Part shown: piece by piece, positions 25,876 through 34,778 of the stretch
Layout of the letters: every line of letters begins with the position of its first letter
How positions within the stretch are numbered: position 1 is the stretch's first letter
The notes under the pieces: model-generated
Told to the model about the DNA's origin: nothing
What the model saw: only the letters and a program-made list of their open reading frames with translations
Database searches by the model: none
Program-made: the position numbers and the translations under genes
NCBI GenBank assembly: GCA_001443375.1
Contig: LDXM01000016.1
Location: forward strand, 1 to 60,202
DNA: 60,202 bases
From: Chloroflexi bacterium CSP1-4
Lineage (GTDB): Bacteria > Chloroflexota > Limnocylindria > Limnocylindrales > CSP1-4
Reading direction: 5' to 3'

Positions 25876-26382
25876 ATGCACGAGACACGCCAGGATTTCA
25901 GCGCCCTGCAGAAGCTTCTCGATGCGAGTCGGTCGAAGGCCGGGACCCACCTTCGCGAGGTCTTCTCGGACGAGCTGGCCTTGACCGCGAAGGAGATCGC
26001 GGATCGATTGACGGGGGTGCGTGTCCTTGCGGTCGCGACGGTCACCGCCGCAGGCGAACCTCTCGTCGCCCCCGTCGATGGCATCTTCTACAGGGGGCAC
26101 GTCCACTTCGGTTCGTCGCCCGACTCGGTCCGCCTCCGCCACCTCTCGGCTCGTCCATCCGTCAGCGCAGCCTATGTCGAGGGGGAGCAGTTCGCCATCG
26201 TGGTCCATGGGCGGGCCGTTCGAGTTGGCTTGGCGGATCCCATGCATCGGGGCTTCCGTGATTGTCTCGTGGAAGTGTACGAACCGCGGTTCGGCCCGGG
26301 TTGGATCGATCGGGCTGCGGCGTCGGCAACGTACTTTCGCATCGAGCCACGTCGGATGTTCGGCTCGCGCCTCCCCGGATGA
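25876..26382 (+). CDS. Pyridoxamine 5'-phosphate oxidase-like flavin/F420-binding protein
   Basis: This 168-aa protein has a split-barrel PNPOx-like fold: VLAVATVTAAGEPLVAPVDGIFYRGHVHFGSSPDSVRLRHLSARPSVSAAYV is the typical first-strand pattern, and the later FAIVVHGRAVRV strand also fits. Such proteins bind FMN or F420 or haem and reduce or protect diverse substrates; the role here is unknown. A GAGGAG ribosome site precedes the ATG. It is divergent from the antitoxin. Confidence 0.75.
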   Translation: MHETRQDFSALQKLLDASRSKAGTHLREVFSDELALTAKEIADRLTGVRVLAVATVTAAGEPLVAPVDGIFYRGHVHFGSSPDSVRLRHLSARPSVSAAYVEGEQFAIVVHGRAVRVGLADPMHRGFRDCLVEVYEPRFGPGWIDRAAASATYFRIEPRRMFGSRLPG

Positions 26383-26389
26383 CGGGGGC

Positions 26390-27772
26390 TCAGCGAGCAG
26401 TCGAGGGCGACACGCTAGCTCGACCTCCTACGCCGCCCGGCCCCTCGAGCCGTCTGCCGCGCACCCAGGCGCCACGCACCATCGACGGGTGCGGCCGGAA
26501 GACGAGGCGGCTCATCAGCTCCTCGGGCTCGTCCACCTCGGCGCCGGGCAGGGGGTCGGTGAAGGAGGCGTCGACGGCGATCAGGTCGGCCTCCTTGCCG
26601 GCCTCCAGCGAGCCGGTCACCGCCCCCAGCCCCAGGGCCCGCGCGCCCTCCAGGGTGCCCAGGCGCAGCCAGTCGAGCGGGCCCAGCGGTGCCGGGGCCC
26701 CGGAGCCCTCGAGCACCCGCAGCCCGCTCTGCACGTAGGCGCCGGCGCGCATGTTGGCGAAGATCGACAGCTCCGGGCCGCCCGCGACGTCGGAGCCCAG
26801 GCCCACCGGGATGCCGGCCGCGCGATAGCGAGCAAGGGGCATCGTGCCCGAGGCGAGGAACAGGTTGGAGGCCGGGCAGTGCGCCACTCGCGCGCCCGAC
26901 TCGGCCAGCCGCGCCACCTCGCGGTCGGAGAGGTGGATGGCGTGGGCCAGGATGGCCCGCGGCCCGAGCGCACCGGCGCGGTCGTAGACGTCGAGGTAGT
27001 CCCGCGCCTCGGGGAAGAGCCGCGCCACCTCGGCCAGCTCGCCCCAGTCCTCCGAGAGGTGGGTCTGCCAGTAGGCGCCGGTCCCCTCGGCCAGGCGCGC
27101 CGACTCGCGCAGCATCTCCGCCGAGCAACTGACCGCGAAACGCGGCGTGAAGGCGTAGCGCAGCCGGCCCCCGTCGCGGCCGTGCCAGCGCGCGCAGAGG
27201 TCGGCCGACTGGCGCAGGCTCGTCTCGAGGACGTCGGCGGGTGCCAGCGTCTCGTCGTAGCTGAGACGGTCCATCATCACCTTGCCGATGACAGCTCGGA
27301 TGCCGTGCACCTCCGCGGCGCGGAAGGTGACATCCAGCGACGGCTCGTAGACGGCGCCGTAGACGACGGCCGTGGTCGTGCCGGCGGCGGCGAAGGCCCG
27401 GAAGACCTGCGGGGCGAGCGCCTCGGCGGCGGCCTCGTCGAACTCGCGCTCGAGCGGGAAGATGTAGCGCCCGAGCCAGGTCAGCAGGTCGAGGCCGGCG
27501 CCCAGCCCAGCATTCGGCAGCTGCGGCAGGTGGGCGTGGAGGTCCACCATGCCGGGCAGCAGGAGCCACGGCCGGAGGTCGACCACGGGGGCACCGAGCT
27601 CCGACGCCCGGTCCGCCCCAGGCCAGGGACCCGCATGGGCGATGTGCCCCGCAGCGTCGACCTCCAGCAGCCCGTCACGCTCGAAGCGCGTCCCGCCCGC
27701 GGACAATGGCGTCAGGATCCGCGCGCGGATGGCGAACGGCGGCCGCGCCGGCAGGGACGTGCTCGGCTCCAC
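26390..27772 (-). CDS. guaD: Guanine deaminase-like amidohydrolase
   Basis: This 460-aa amidohydrolase resembles guanine deaminases: PGMVDLHAHLPQLPNAG carries the first metal histidines and the PQ that is typical for this subgroup, followed by FTPRFAVSCSAEML, THLSED, HAIHLSD and GSDVAGG (metal Asp). The reaction would be guanine to xanthine plus ammonia, feeding the xanthine dehydrogenase encoded at 13867-17529. Other deaminases of the same superfamily (8-oxoguanine, triazine) cannot be excluded, but the PRF and PQ motifs favour guanine. Confidence 0.82.
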   Translation of the reverse strand: MEPSTSLPARPPFAIRARILTPLSAGGTRFERDGLLEVDAAGHIAHAGPWPGADRASELGAPVVDLRPWLLLPGMVDLHAHLPQLPNAGLGAGLDLLTWLGRYIFPLEREFDEAAAEALAPQVFRAFAAAGTTTAVVYGAVYEPSLDVTFRAAEVHGIRAVIGKVMMDRLSYDETLAPADVLETSLRQSADLCARWHGRDGGRLRYAFTPRFAVSCSAEMLRESARLAEGTGAYWQTHLSEDWGELAEVARLFPEARDYLDVYDRAGALGPRAILAHAIHLSDREVARLAESGARVAHCPASNLFLASGTMPLARYRAAGIPVGLGSDVAGGPELSIFANMRAGAYVQSGLRVLEGSGAPAPLGPLDWLRLGTLEGARALGLGAVTGSLEAGKEADLIAVDASFTDPLPGAEVDEPEELMSRLVFRPHPSMVRGAWVRGRRLEGPGGVGGRASVSPSTAR

Positions 27773-27830
27773 GCGGTGGATGCTACACGGCGCGGGGGCG
27801 CGGGCGGCGGCGGACGCCGCGCGCGAGGGA

Positions 27831-29051
27831 TCAGCCGAGGATGGCCGGCACGACCTGCTCGGTCACCACCCGCCGCCAGTCGAGCTCCCGGCGCACCCGG
27901 CCGGCCAGACCGGCTGCGAGTGAGGTGGCCAGCGCCCGCTCGATGGCGTCGGCATAGGCCTCGCCGTCCGCCCCGACGGGCACGTACGTCGCCGCGGGGC
28001 CGGCCAGCGATCGGAAGACGGCCAGGTCCGTGCAGACCATCGGCAGGCGGTTCACCGCGGCCTCGATGACGGGCAGCCCGAAGCCCTCGGTCGCCGAGGG
28101 GAAGACGAGCGCGTCGGACAGCGCGTAGAGATCCGCAACAAAGCTGTCGTCGGCGCTCCGCCCGATGACGTCGAAGAGCAGCACGTCATGGTCACCGGCC
28201 TCGGCCACCAGCGCCCGCAGCTCGGCCAGGTACAAGCTCGCGTCCGGGTCGTGGGGATCCGGTCCGCCGGTGACGATTAGACGTGCGCGGCGCCCCCGGC
28301 GCCGCAGCGAGCCGGCCGCGACGATGGCCAGCTCGATCCGCTTGCGGCGGACGAGCCGGGCGGGCAGGAGCAGCAGCGGGTCGGCGGCGGCGAGACCGAG
28401 GCGCTCGACGAGGGCTCGACCGCGGCGGGAGAGGCGCAGCATCCCGCCGAGATCCACGCCGTTGGGGACCACGCGGATCGAGTCCGGCGCGATGCCCAGG
28501 AGCCGGGCCGCCTGCTCCTGTCGGTCCACCGAGACCGCGACGTAACGGGCACCCGGCAGCGGGCGCGAGAGGAGTGCCCACGGCTCACCGGGATGGAGCA
28601 GGGCCGCATGACGCGCGTCGGCCGCCGCGAGGTCGTGGATCCAGACGATGAGGCGACCGGGCGGCAGCCCCGGCGCCACCTCGTGCAGGGCGGCCACGAG
28701 GGGCAGGTTCAGCCCCATCGTGGCGACGTTGTGGAGGACGACGCGGTCGGCGCCCCGGAGGTGCGGCAGCAGCGCGGCGGCCAGGTCCTCGCGCAGCTCG
28801 GCGAATGCCGGCGTGACCCGTCCCCGCGCCAGCTCGCGCGAGACGCGCACGACCGCCGGGTGGAGCGAGTCGACGAGGGGGATCCGGATCCGCTCGACGC
28901 CGGTCACGCCGGTTCGTCCGCGACCCGCCAGCAGCCGCACGTTCGCCTGGTCACGCAGGCCGGCGGCGTGGTGCGCGACGACCGTCTCGACGCCGCCCAC
29001 GACGCCCGGGAACGTGTAGTGGACGAACAGGACGGACGGACGCCCCCTCAT
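27831..29051 (-). CDS. Family 4-type glycosyltransferase
   Basis: This ~406-aa GT-B glycosyltransferase starts with SVLFVHYTFPGVVGGVETVVAHHAAGL and has the second domain VVPNGVDLGG, LLLPARLVRRKRIELAI and the donor-binding FPSATEGFGLPVIEAA (E-x7-E) motif. Substrate unknown. The ATG at 29051 overlaps the debranching enzyme stop (ATGA), implying joint expression and perhaps action on trehalose, glycogen-like or glucosylglycerate products. Confidence 0.85.
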   Translation of the reverse strand: MRGRPSVLFVHYTFPGVVGGVETVVAHHAAGLRDQANVRLLAGRGRTGVTGVERIRIPLVDSLHPAVVRVSRELARGRVTPAFAELREDLAAALLPHLRGADRVVLHNVATMGLNLPLVAALHEVAPGLPPGRLIVWIHDLAAADARHAALLHPGEPWALLSRPLPGARYVAVSVDRQEQAARLLGIAPDSIRVVPNGVDLGGMLRLSRRGRALVERLGLAAADPLLLLPARLVRRKRIELAIVAAGSLRRRGRRARLIVTGGPDPHDPDASLYLAELRALVAEAGDHDVLLFDVIGRSADDSFVADLYALSDALVFPSATEGFGLPVIEAAVNRLPMVCTDLAVFRSLAGPAATYVPVGADGEAYADAIERALATSLAAGLAGRVRRELDWRRVVTEQVVPAILG

Positions 29052-31180
29052 CAGGCCTGCCCCGCCGGCCCTAGCCGGCGTACGGAGAGGTCGCCCGTGA
29101 CGCGGACGCCGCGTGCCGTGCGGCGGGCCGCGAACGTGCGGCGCCGGCCCGCGGCGAGGAGGCCGCGGAAGGCGAGACGATCGATCCCCTCGGGCAGGAC
29201 CGGATCGATCACCGGTGGCTGCCCGAACTCCGCCGGTCGCAGGCCGAGGGCGGTCTGGAGCAGGAGGAAGGGCGCGCCGGCCGACCAGGCCTGGGGTGAG
29301 CAGGAGACGAGGTACTCCGCCGGTCGCGACGCGTACCGATGGTCCCTGGCGAAGCCGCAGAACAGCTCCGGCAGCCGATGGTCGGCGAAGTGCCCGGCCG
29401 CCTCGAGGACCGCGGTGATCACCCGGGCAGCTGCCTCGCGATGGCCGTAGGCGGCCATCCCGGCCGCGATCAGGGCGTTGTCGTGGGGCCACACCGAGCC
29501 GTTGTGGTAGCTCATGGGGCTGTACGTGGGGTAGCTGGACGACAGCGTGCGGATGCCCCAACCGGTGAACATGTCGGGCTCGAGCAGGCGCTCGACGAGG
29601 AGCGTCGCGTGCTCCGGCGCCGCGATCCCGGCCCACAGGCAGTGCCCTGCGTTGCTCGTCACCGCGTCCACCGGCCGCTTGCCCGCGTCGAGCGCCTGCG
29701 CGTAGCAGCGCTCGGCGGGCAGCCAGAAGGCCGCCTCGAACCGCTCGCGCAGCGCCGCCGCCTCGGCAGCCAGGCGCTCGGCGAGCGCCCCGTCGCCCAG
29801 CTCGGCCGAGAGCTGGGCCAGGCCGTCCTTGGCCGCGTAGACGTAGGCCTGGACCTCGACCAGCGCCGCCGGCAGCTCCACGGGCGACCCGTCGCGGTAG
29901 CACAGCGAGGTGGCCGAGTCCTTCCAGCCCTTGTTGCGCAGGGGGCTTCCGGGCAGGCTGGAGTGCTCGACGAAGCCATCGCCATCCGGGTCGCCGTGGG
30001 TGTCGCACCACTCGAGTGCGGCGAGGGCGTGGGGCAGCAGCTCGTCGTAGATCCTCCGATCGCCCAGCCAGCGCACGGTCTCGACGAAGAGGCGGACGAA
30101 GAGCGGCGTCGCATCCACCGTGCCGAAGTACGGCCGATGGGGAACCGCCCCCATGCGCGCCAACTCACCCCGCCGCAGCTCGTGGAAGATGCGGCCCGGC
30201 TCCTCCTCGGTGAACGGGTCGACCCGCTGTCCCTGGTGGGCGGCGAGGAAGCGGAGGGCGCCGAGCGCCAGCTCGGGCTGGAAGTCGAGCGTCTCGAGCC
30301 CCGTGATCAGCGCGTCCCGACCGAACGGGACCGCGTACCAGGGGATGCCCGCGGTGAGCATCGGTCCACTCGGGGTGTGGTCCACCAGGGCCCGCAGGTC
30401 GAGGGCGCTGCGGCGCAGGAGGTCGTCGAGCCGGCCGTCGCCCGTCTCGATGCGTGTGCCCGCGGCGAGGAAAGCGGCGTAGCGGTCCCGGAGCAGCTCG
30501 ATCGCCGCATCGAAGGGCCGCTCGCTGCCGGGTTCCGGGCGATGCCCGTCCTCGGTCGGCACCACCGTCACCTCGATGACGAAGCGCTCCTGGGGCGCCA
30601 GCTTCGCCCCGAAGCGGAGCGTTCGGTCGGTCACGGCGTCAGGTGCCGGGTCGGTCGTCACCCGCGTCTGGCGCAGCACCCCGTCCGCTCCGGTGGCGGA
30701 GAGCAGGAGGCCGCCGGCCACCCGCTCGACGGTCACCGCGGCGGGTGGCGAGGGCCGGTACCCGCGCACGGCGAACATGTCGCCGAAGTCCGCGTCGAGC
30801 TCGATCGACAGCTCGAGGGGCACCGTGGCGGGGCCGGAGTTCAGGAGGCCGATACGCTCACGCAGGCCGCCGTCGATGAAGCGAGCGCGCCGGATCGAGA
30901 GCGCCTGCTGGGCCACGGTCCGCCCGTCGGGGAGCCGCAGCGGCGGGTTGACGAGCTGCATCGTGGCCACGTAGGTCTCACGGTCGCTCGCCGAGAGGAG
31001 CAGCGGGGCGACGCCCGCGACCCGGACCTCGAAGGCGGACAGGAACCGGACGTCGTGGACGTACAGCCCGAATCCGGCGTCGGGCGGCGTCATCGAGCCA
31101 TCCTCGGCCGAGACGGCGACGTAGGGTCCCTCCTTGAGGGCGATCGTCGCAGTCGCGGCGCCCTTGAGCGACGTGGCCAT
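29051..31180 (-). CDS. Amylo-alpha-1,6-glucosidase/glycogen debranching-like protein
   Basis: This 709-aa protein has the N-terminal glycogen-debranching beta domain (GLYVHDVRFLSAFEV) followed by an (alpha/alpha)6 catalytic barrel with GIPWYAVPFGRDALITGLETL, WKDSATSLCYRDG, DAVTSNAGHCLWAGIA, and SPMSYHNGSVWPHDNALIAAG. It would hydrolyse alpha-1,6 branches or small glucosides. It is upstream of and coupled to the glycosyltransferase gene. Confidence 0.88.
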   Translation of the reverse strand: MATSLKGAATATIALKEGPYVAVSAEDGSMTPPDAGFGLYVHDVRFLSAFEVRVAGVAPLLLSASDRETYVATMQLVNPPLRLPDGRTVAQQALSIRRARFIDGGLRERIGLLNSGPATVPLELSIELDADFGDMFAVRGYRPSPPAAVTVERVAGGLLLSATGADGVLRQTRVTTDPAPDAVTDRTLRFGAKLAPQERFVIEVTVVPTEDGHRPEPGSERPFDAAIELLRDRYAAFLAAGTRIETGDGRLDDLLRRSALDLRALVDHTPSGPMLTAGIPWYAVPFGRDALITGLETLDFQPELALGALRFLAAHQGQRVDPFTEEEPGRIFHELRRGELARMGAVPHRPYFGTVDATPLFVRLFVETVRWLGDRRIYDELLPHALAALEWCDTHGDPDGDGFVEHSSLPGSPLRNKGWKDSATSLCYRDGSPVELPAALVEVQAYVYAAKDGLAQLSAELGDGALAERLAAEAAALRERFEAAFWLPAERCYAQALDAGKRPVDAVTSNAGHCLWAGIAAPEHATLLVERLLEPDMFTGWGIRTLSSSYPTYSPMSYHNGSVWPHDNALIAAGMAAYGHREAAARVITAVLEAAGHFADHRLPELFCGFARDHRYASRPAEYLVSCSPQAWSAGAPFLLLQTALGLRPAEFGQPPVIDPVLPEGIDRLAFRGLLAAGRRRTFAARRTARGVRVTGDLSVRRLGPAGQA

Positions 31181-31213
31181 CGAGATGCACCTTACCAGCG
31201 CGCTCGTCGAGCC

Positions 31214-32917
31214 TCAGCGCAGCGCGGCAAGTAGCTCCTCGACGGTCAGCGGAGTCGCGTCCAGGCCCAGCCGCGCGGCCAGCTCCGCGGTGGGCGGTGA
31301 CCGCAGCCCGGTCGAGGCAAGGAGCGCCGCGTTCCCGGCCGCGAACACCTCGCGTGGCGTCCCGTCGGCGACGACCTCGCCGCCGCGCATGACCACGACC
31401 CGCCGAAAGTGCCGCGCGGCGAACTCCATGTCGTGGCTGATGGCGATGACGGTCCGCCCCGCGGCGGTGAAGGCGTCCACCACGCCCCCGACGCGCGCCA
31501 CGCCGGGTCGATCCTGGCCCGTGGTCGGCTCGTCGAGGACGAGCACTGCGGGGTCCATGGCGCAGACGCTGGCGAGGGCCACCAGCTTGCGAGCCGCCAG
31601 GTCGAGGTCGTAGGGGTTCGTGGCCGCCTCCGCGCCGAGTCCCAGCGCCGCCAGCGCCTGGTCCACGAGCCGCGTGCGGTCCGCCCCGGCCACCCCCAGG
31701 TTGGCCGGCCCGAAGGCCACCTCACGCGCCACGCTGCGGCCGAAGAGCTGGTCGTCGGGGTTCTGGAAGACGAAGCCGACGAGACGGGCCAGTGAGGCGA
31801 TCGATCGGCTCGCGATGTCCTCGCCATCGACGAGCACGCGTCCCTCGGCGGGGCGCAGCAGCCCCACGAGGTGCTTGGCGAGCGTCGTCTTGCCCGAGCC
31901 GTTCTGGCCCACGATGGCCACCGATCCACCGGGCGCGAACTCGAGGTCGATGCCACGCAGCGCCGTCAGGTCCCCGTAGCGGTGGACGAGGCCCTCGATG
32001 CGCAGGGCGACGGGCCGGACGCCCCGCACCCCCGCCCAGGGCGTCGCCGTGGCCGAAGATGGGGCTGGCACGGCTGCCCCCGCAGCGGGCCTTCCTCCGC
32101 GGATCTCGTCCGCCAGGGTGGCGGGATCGAAGCCCAGGCCTGGATCGAGCCCCAGCGCCTCGGCGACCCGCACCAGCGCCGGTCCCTCCCCGCCGAGGGT
32201 GGAAGCCGTCGCCGATCCGAGCACGACGCCCGGGCGATCCAGGACGGCCGCGGCGCCTTCGGTGAGGAGGAGACAGCGTGACGCCTGGCCCAGGATCGAG
32301 GGCTTGTGCTCGGTGGCGAGCACCGCGGTCCCGGCCCGGGCGCGATCGGCGAGGAGCGCCGCGACCGCGTCCGTGCCGGCCGGATCGAGCTGCGCGGTCG
32401 GCTCGTCGAGGACGAGGATCCCGGCGCCCATGACGAGCACGCTGGCGATGGCCACGCGCTGCTGCTCCCCGCCGGAGAGCGCCGTCGGCAGGCGTTCGGC
32501 CAGATCTGCGATGCCAAGCTCGGCCAGGGCCCGCCCGATGCGCGCGTCGATCTCCGCGCGAGGCACGCCGAGGTTCTCGAGACCGAAGGCCAGCTCCTCG
32601 CGCACGGTGAGCCGCGCCGCCGAGAGCTGGTTGGCCGGCGTGGAGAAGACGATGCCCACGCGCCGCACGAGGTCGGCCAGCGTCGCGTCGGCGGTCCGCT
32701 GCCCGTCGACGACGACCTCGCCGGAGACCTCGGCACGAACGACACGCGGGATGAAGCCCGCGGACGCCAGGGCCAGCGTCGACTTGCCGGCGCCGTTGCG
32801 GCCCGTGACGCCGACGGTCTCGCCCGGGGCGACTGCGAGGTCGATCCCGTCAAGGGCCCGACGCTGCCGGATGAGGTAGCGGACCGCCAGGCCCCGCAGC
32901 TCGAGCCCGGCCATCAC
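31214..32917 (-). CDS. Fused ECF transporter ATPase (EcfA-EcfA)
   Basis: This 567-aa protein contains two ABC ATPase domains in one chain. The first (to ~270) has GRNGAGKST, a Q-loop region, LSGGEQQRVAIA and ILVLDEPTAQLD. The second (~295-540) has GQNGSGKTT, VFQNPDDQLFG and VLVLDEPTTGQD, but its signature reads LDLAARKLVALAS instead of LSGGQ. It would energise the membrane EcfT subunit encoded next. Overlap with ecfT is 4 bp. The ATG at 32914 is an alternative start. Confidence 0.9.
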   Translation of the reverse strand: MMAGLELRGLAVRYLIRQRRALDGIDLAVAPGETVGVTGRNGAGKSTLALASAGFIPRVVRAEVSGEVVVDGQRTADATLADLVRRVGIVFSTPANQLSAARLTVREELAFGLENLGVPRAEIDARIGRALAELGIADLAERLPTALSGGEQQRVAIASVLVMGAGILVLDEPTAQLDPAGTDAVAALLADRARAGTAVLATEHKPSILGQASRCLLLTEGAAAVLDRPGVVLGSATASTLGGEGPALVRVAEALGLDPGLGFDPATLADEIRGGRPAAGAAVPAPSSATATPWAGVRGVRPVALRIEGLVHRYGDLTALRGIDLEFAPGGSVAIVGQNGSGKTTLAKHLVGLLRPAEGRVLVDGEDIASRSIASLARLVGFVFQNPDDQLFGRSVAREVAFGPANLGVAGADRTRLVDQALAALGLGAEAATNPYDLDLAARKLVALASVCAMDPAVLVLDEPTTGQDRPGVARVGGVVDAFTAAGRTVIAISHDMEFAARHFRRVVVMRGGEVVADGTPREVFAAGNAALLASTGLRSPPTAELAARLGLDATPLTVEELLAALR

Positions 32918-33696
32918 GCGGCCCCGGCGGCGCGTGCGAGGCCGTACACGAGCAGGACTGCCATGGTGGCCACGAGGAGCCAGCGCAGGAGTCGATCCCC
33001 CGCCGGATCGGCCACGATCCGATATGCCGTTCGAGGCAACCCGCTGCCGAAGCCCCGCGCCTCCAGCGCGAAGGTCCGCTCGCGAACGTCGATGAGCGTG
33101 CCCAGGACGAGCGGCCCGATCAGCGGCACGAGGGTCCCGAACCGCCGTCGGAGCGACCCGCCCACCTCGAGCCCGCGCGCCTGCTGTGCCTCGAGGATCG
33201 CCACCGCCCGGCTCTGGAGCCGTGGCACGAGCTGCATCGCCGCGAGCACGACGTAGGCCAGCCGGGGGTTCACGCCGCGCCCCACGAGCGCCTCGAGGAG
33301 GTCGTCGGCGAGGGTGGTGAAGAGGAAGAGGAGCGACGCCTCGAGTGCGACGAGGATGCGCACCGCGAACGTCAGACCTGCCTCGAGACCTTCCCGGGTC
33401 AGCGCGACGGGACCCAGCCCGAAGAGGATGTCGCGGGCACCGGGGTAGAAGAAGCCGTTGACGACGAGGATCGAAGCCAGGAGGACGAGACCGACACGGC
33501 TCGCGCGCAGCAGCGGCACGAGCAGGCCCGCGCTCGCCGCGCCGGCCACGACCGCGATGACGAGGACGACCGACCCGAGCGGCGGCAGCACGAACGTCGC
33601 GACGAGGAGGCAGACCAGCGCCAGCAGCTTCGTCGTGGGATGGCGCCGATGGAGCCAGCTGGAGCCCGGGCGGAAGTAGCCCGTGGCGGCCTCCAT
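32914..33696 (-). CDS. ecfT: ECF transporter transmembrane subunit EcfT
   Basis: This 260-aa inner-membrane protein has about six hydrophobic helices and the two EcfT coupling-helix motifs with an Ala-Arg-Gly core (EAQQARGLEVGG and FALEARGFGSG) that dock on the ATPases. It links the substrate-binding S component to the fused ATPase. Confidence 0.92.
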   Translation of the reverse strand: MEAATGYFRPGSSWLHRRHPTTKLLALVCLLVATFVLPPLGSVVLVIAVVAGAASAGLLVPLLRASRVGLVLLASILVVNGFFYPGARDILFGLGPVALTREGLEAGLTFAVRILVALEASLLFLFTTLADDLLEALVGRGVNPRLAYVVLAAMQLVPRLQSRAVAILEAQQARGLEVGGSLRRRFGTLVPLIGPLVLGTLIDVRERTFALEARGFGSGLPRTAYRIVADPAGDRLLRWLLVATMAVLLVYGLARAAGAA

Positions 33697-33706
33697 CAGC
33701 GCCGGC

Positions 33707-34702
33707 TCATGTGGTCGGCGGGACGACCCGGTCTCCCCGCGGGAAGAGCGTCTTCACCGTCAGCGGCAGGGCGGCGAGGATGATGAAGACGACCGTGTAG
33801 CTGATCGTCTTGTCGAGCGGGTCGCTCGTCAGCCCCTGGGCGAAGGAGGCCTGGAAGATGCTCAGGCCGGCCGAGCGGAAGAGCGCCACGAGCGCGTCCG
33901 TCCCACCCCCGGTCACGCCGCCGTACACGTACGCCGCGATCGGCGCCGACATCGCGGCTGCCACGACGCCGGTGACCCCCCCGGCGAACCAGACTGGCAG
34001 CAGGCTGACCAGCCGCCGGCGGTAGATGACGTAGCCGAGCGCCGCGCCGATCACCGCCCCGATGGCCCAGGTGAGGTAGAGCCCGCCTGGGTCGGCCAGG
34101 GCGAGACCGGTGAGGTTCGCGCCCCCGAGGAGCTTCGGGTCGCTGCCGTCGACGATGGAGAAGTACCCGTTCGGGGCGAAGAGCAGCCGCAGCAGGCCGC
34201 CCACGACCAGCCAGCCCCAGGCGAAGGTGGCGAAGGCCACGTTGCGCGTCGTGCGGTCGTCGTGGGCGCGGAGGCGCAGGATGCCGGAGCGTGCCCACAG
34301 CCCGGCCATCAGGCCGATGACGCCGGCCACCGGGGCGAAGGCGGCACTGACCGGGCCGGCGCCGCCCGGGATGGGCAGGAAGGACCAGATGAAGTTGGCC
34401 AGGATCCCGGTCATCGCGCCGGCCCACGGCCCGGCCAGCACGCCCACCAGGACCGTGCCCACGGAATCGAGGTAGAGGGGCAGCCGAACGGCGTACATGA
34501 GCGAGCCGGCGGCGATGTTGATGGCGATGGCGGCCGGCATGAGCGAGAGGGTGGCGGTGCTGAAATCCCGCGCGCGTCGGGCGAGGAGGAGTGCGGCGAC
34601 GAGGAAGACGATGCCGATCGCGATCCAGGCCAGCTGGTCGACCGAGACGCAGGGCGTCGCCTCCCCGGTCGCGCACATGTGCAGCCAGTCGAAGCTAAGC
34701 AT
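33707..34702 (-). CDS. ECF transporter substrate-binding S component
   Basis: This 331-aa hydrophobic protein with about seven to eight transmembrane helices shows the S-component pattern (YAVRLPLYLDSVGTVLVGVLAGPWAGAMTGILANFIWSFL). It is longer than usual S components. It lies 10 bp upstream of ecfT and 76 bp downstream of a nucleoside hydrolase gene, so a purine, pyrimidine or nucleoside substrate is a reasonable guess; vitamins are the more common ECF substrates and cannot be ruled out. Confidence 0.82.
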   Translation of the reverse strand: MLSFDWLHMCATGEATPCVSVDQLAWIAIGIVFLVAALLLARRARDFSTATLSLMPAAIAINIAAGSLMYAVRLPLYLDSVGTVLVGVLAGPWAGAMTGILANFIWSFLPIPGGAGPVSAAFAPVAGVIGLMAGLWARSGILRLRAHDDRTTRNVAFATFAWGWLVVGGLLRLLFAPNGYFSIVDGSDPKLLGGANLTGLALADPGGLYLTWAIGAVIGAALGYVIYRRRLVSLLPVWFAGGVTGVVAAAMSAPIAAYVYGGVTGGGTDALVALFRSAGLSIFQASFAQGLTSDPLDKTISYTVVFIILAALPLTVKTLFPRGDRVVPPTT

Positions 34703-34778
34703 GCCCTCTCCTCCGTTCCGTGCAGCCGTTGCCGCTCGCTACCACCAGACTAGGGTGCCACGTTCCGTGGTTCCGTCG

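Noticed and set aside
29339..31234. 631-codon plus-strand frame
   Set aside because: Antisense to the debranching enzyme; no domain similarity.
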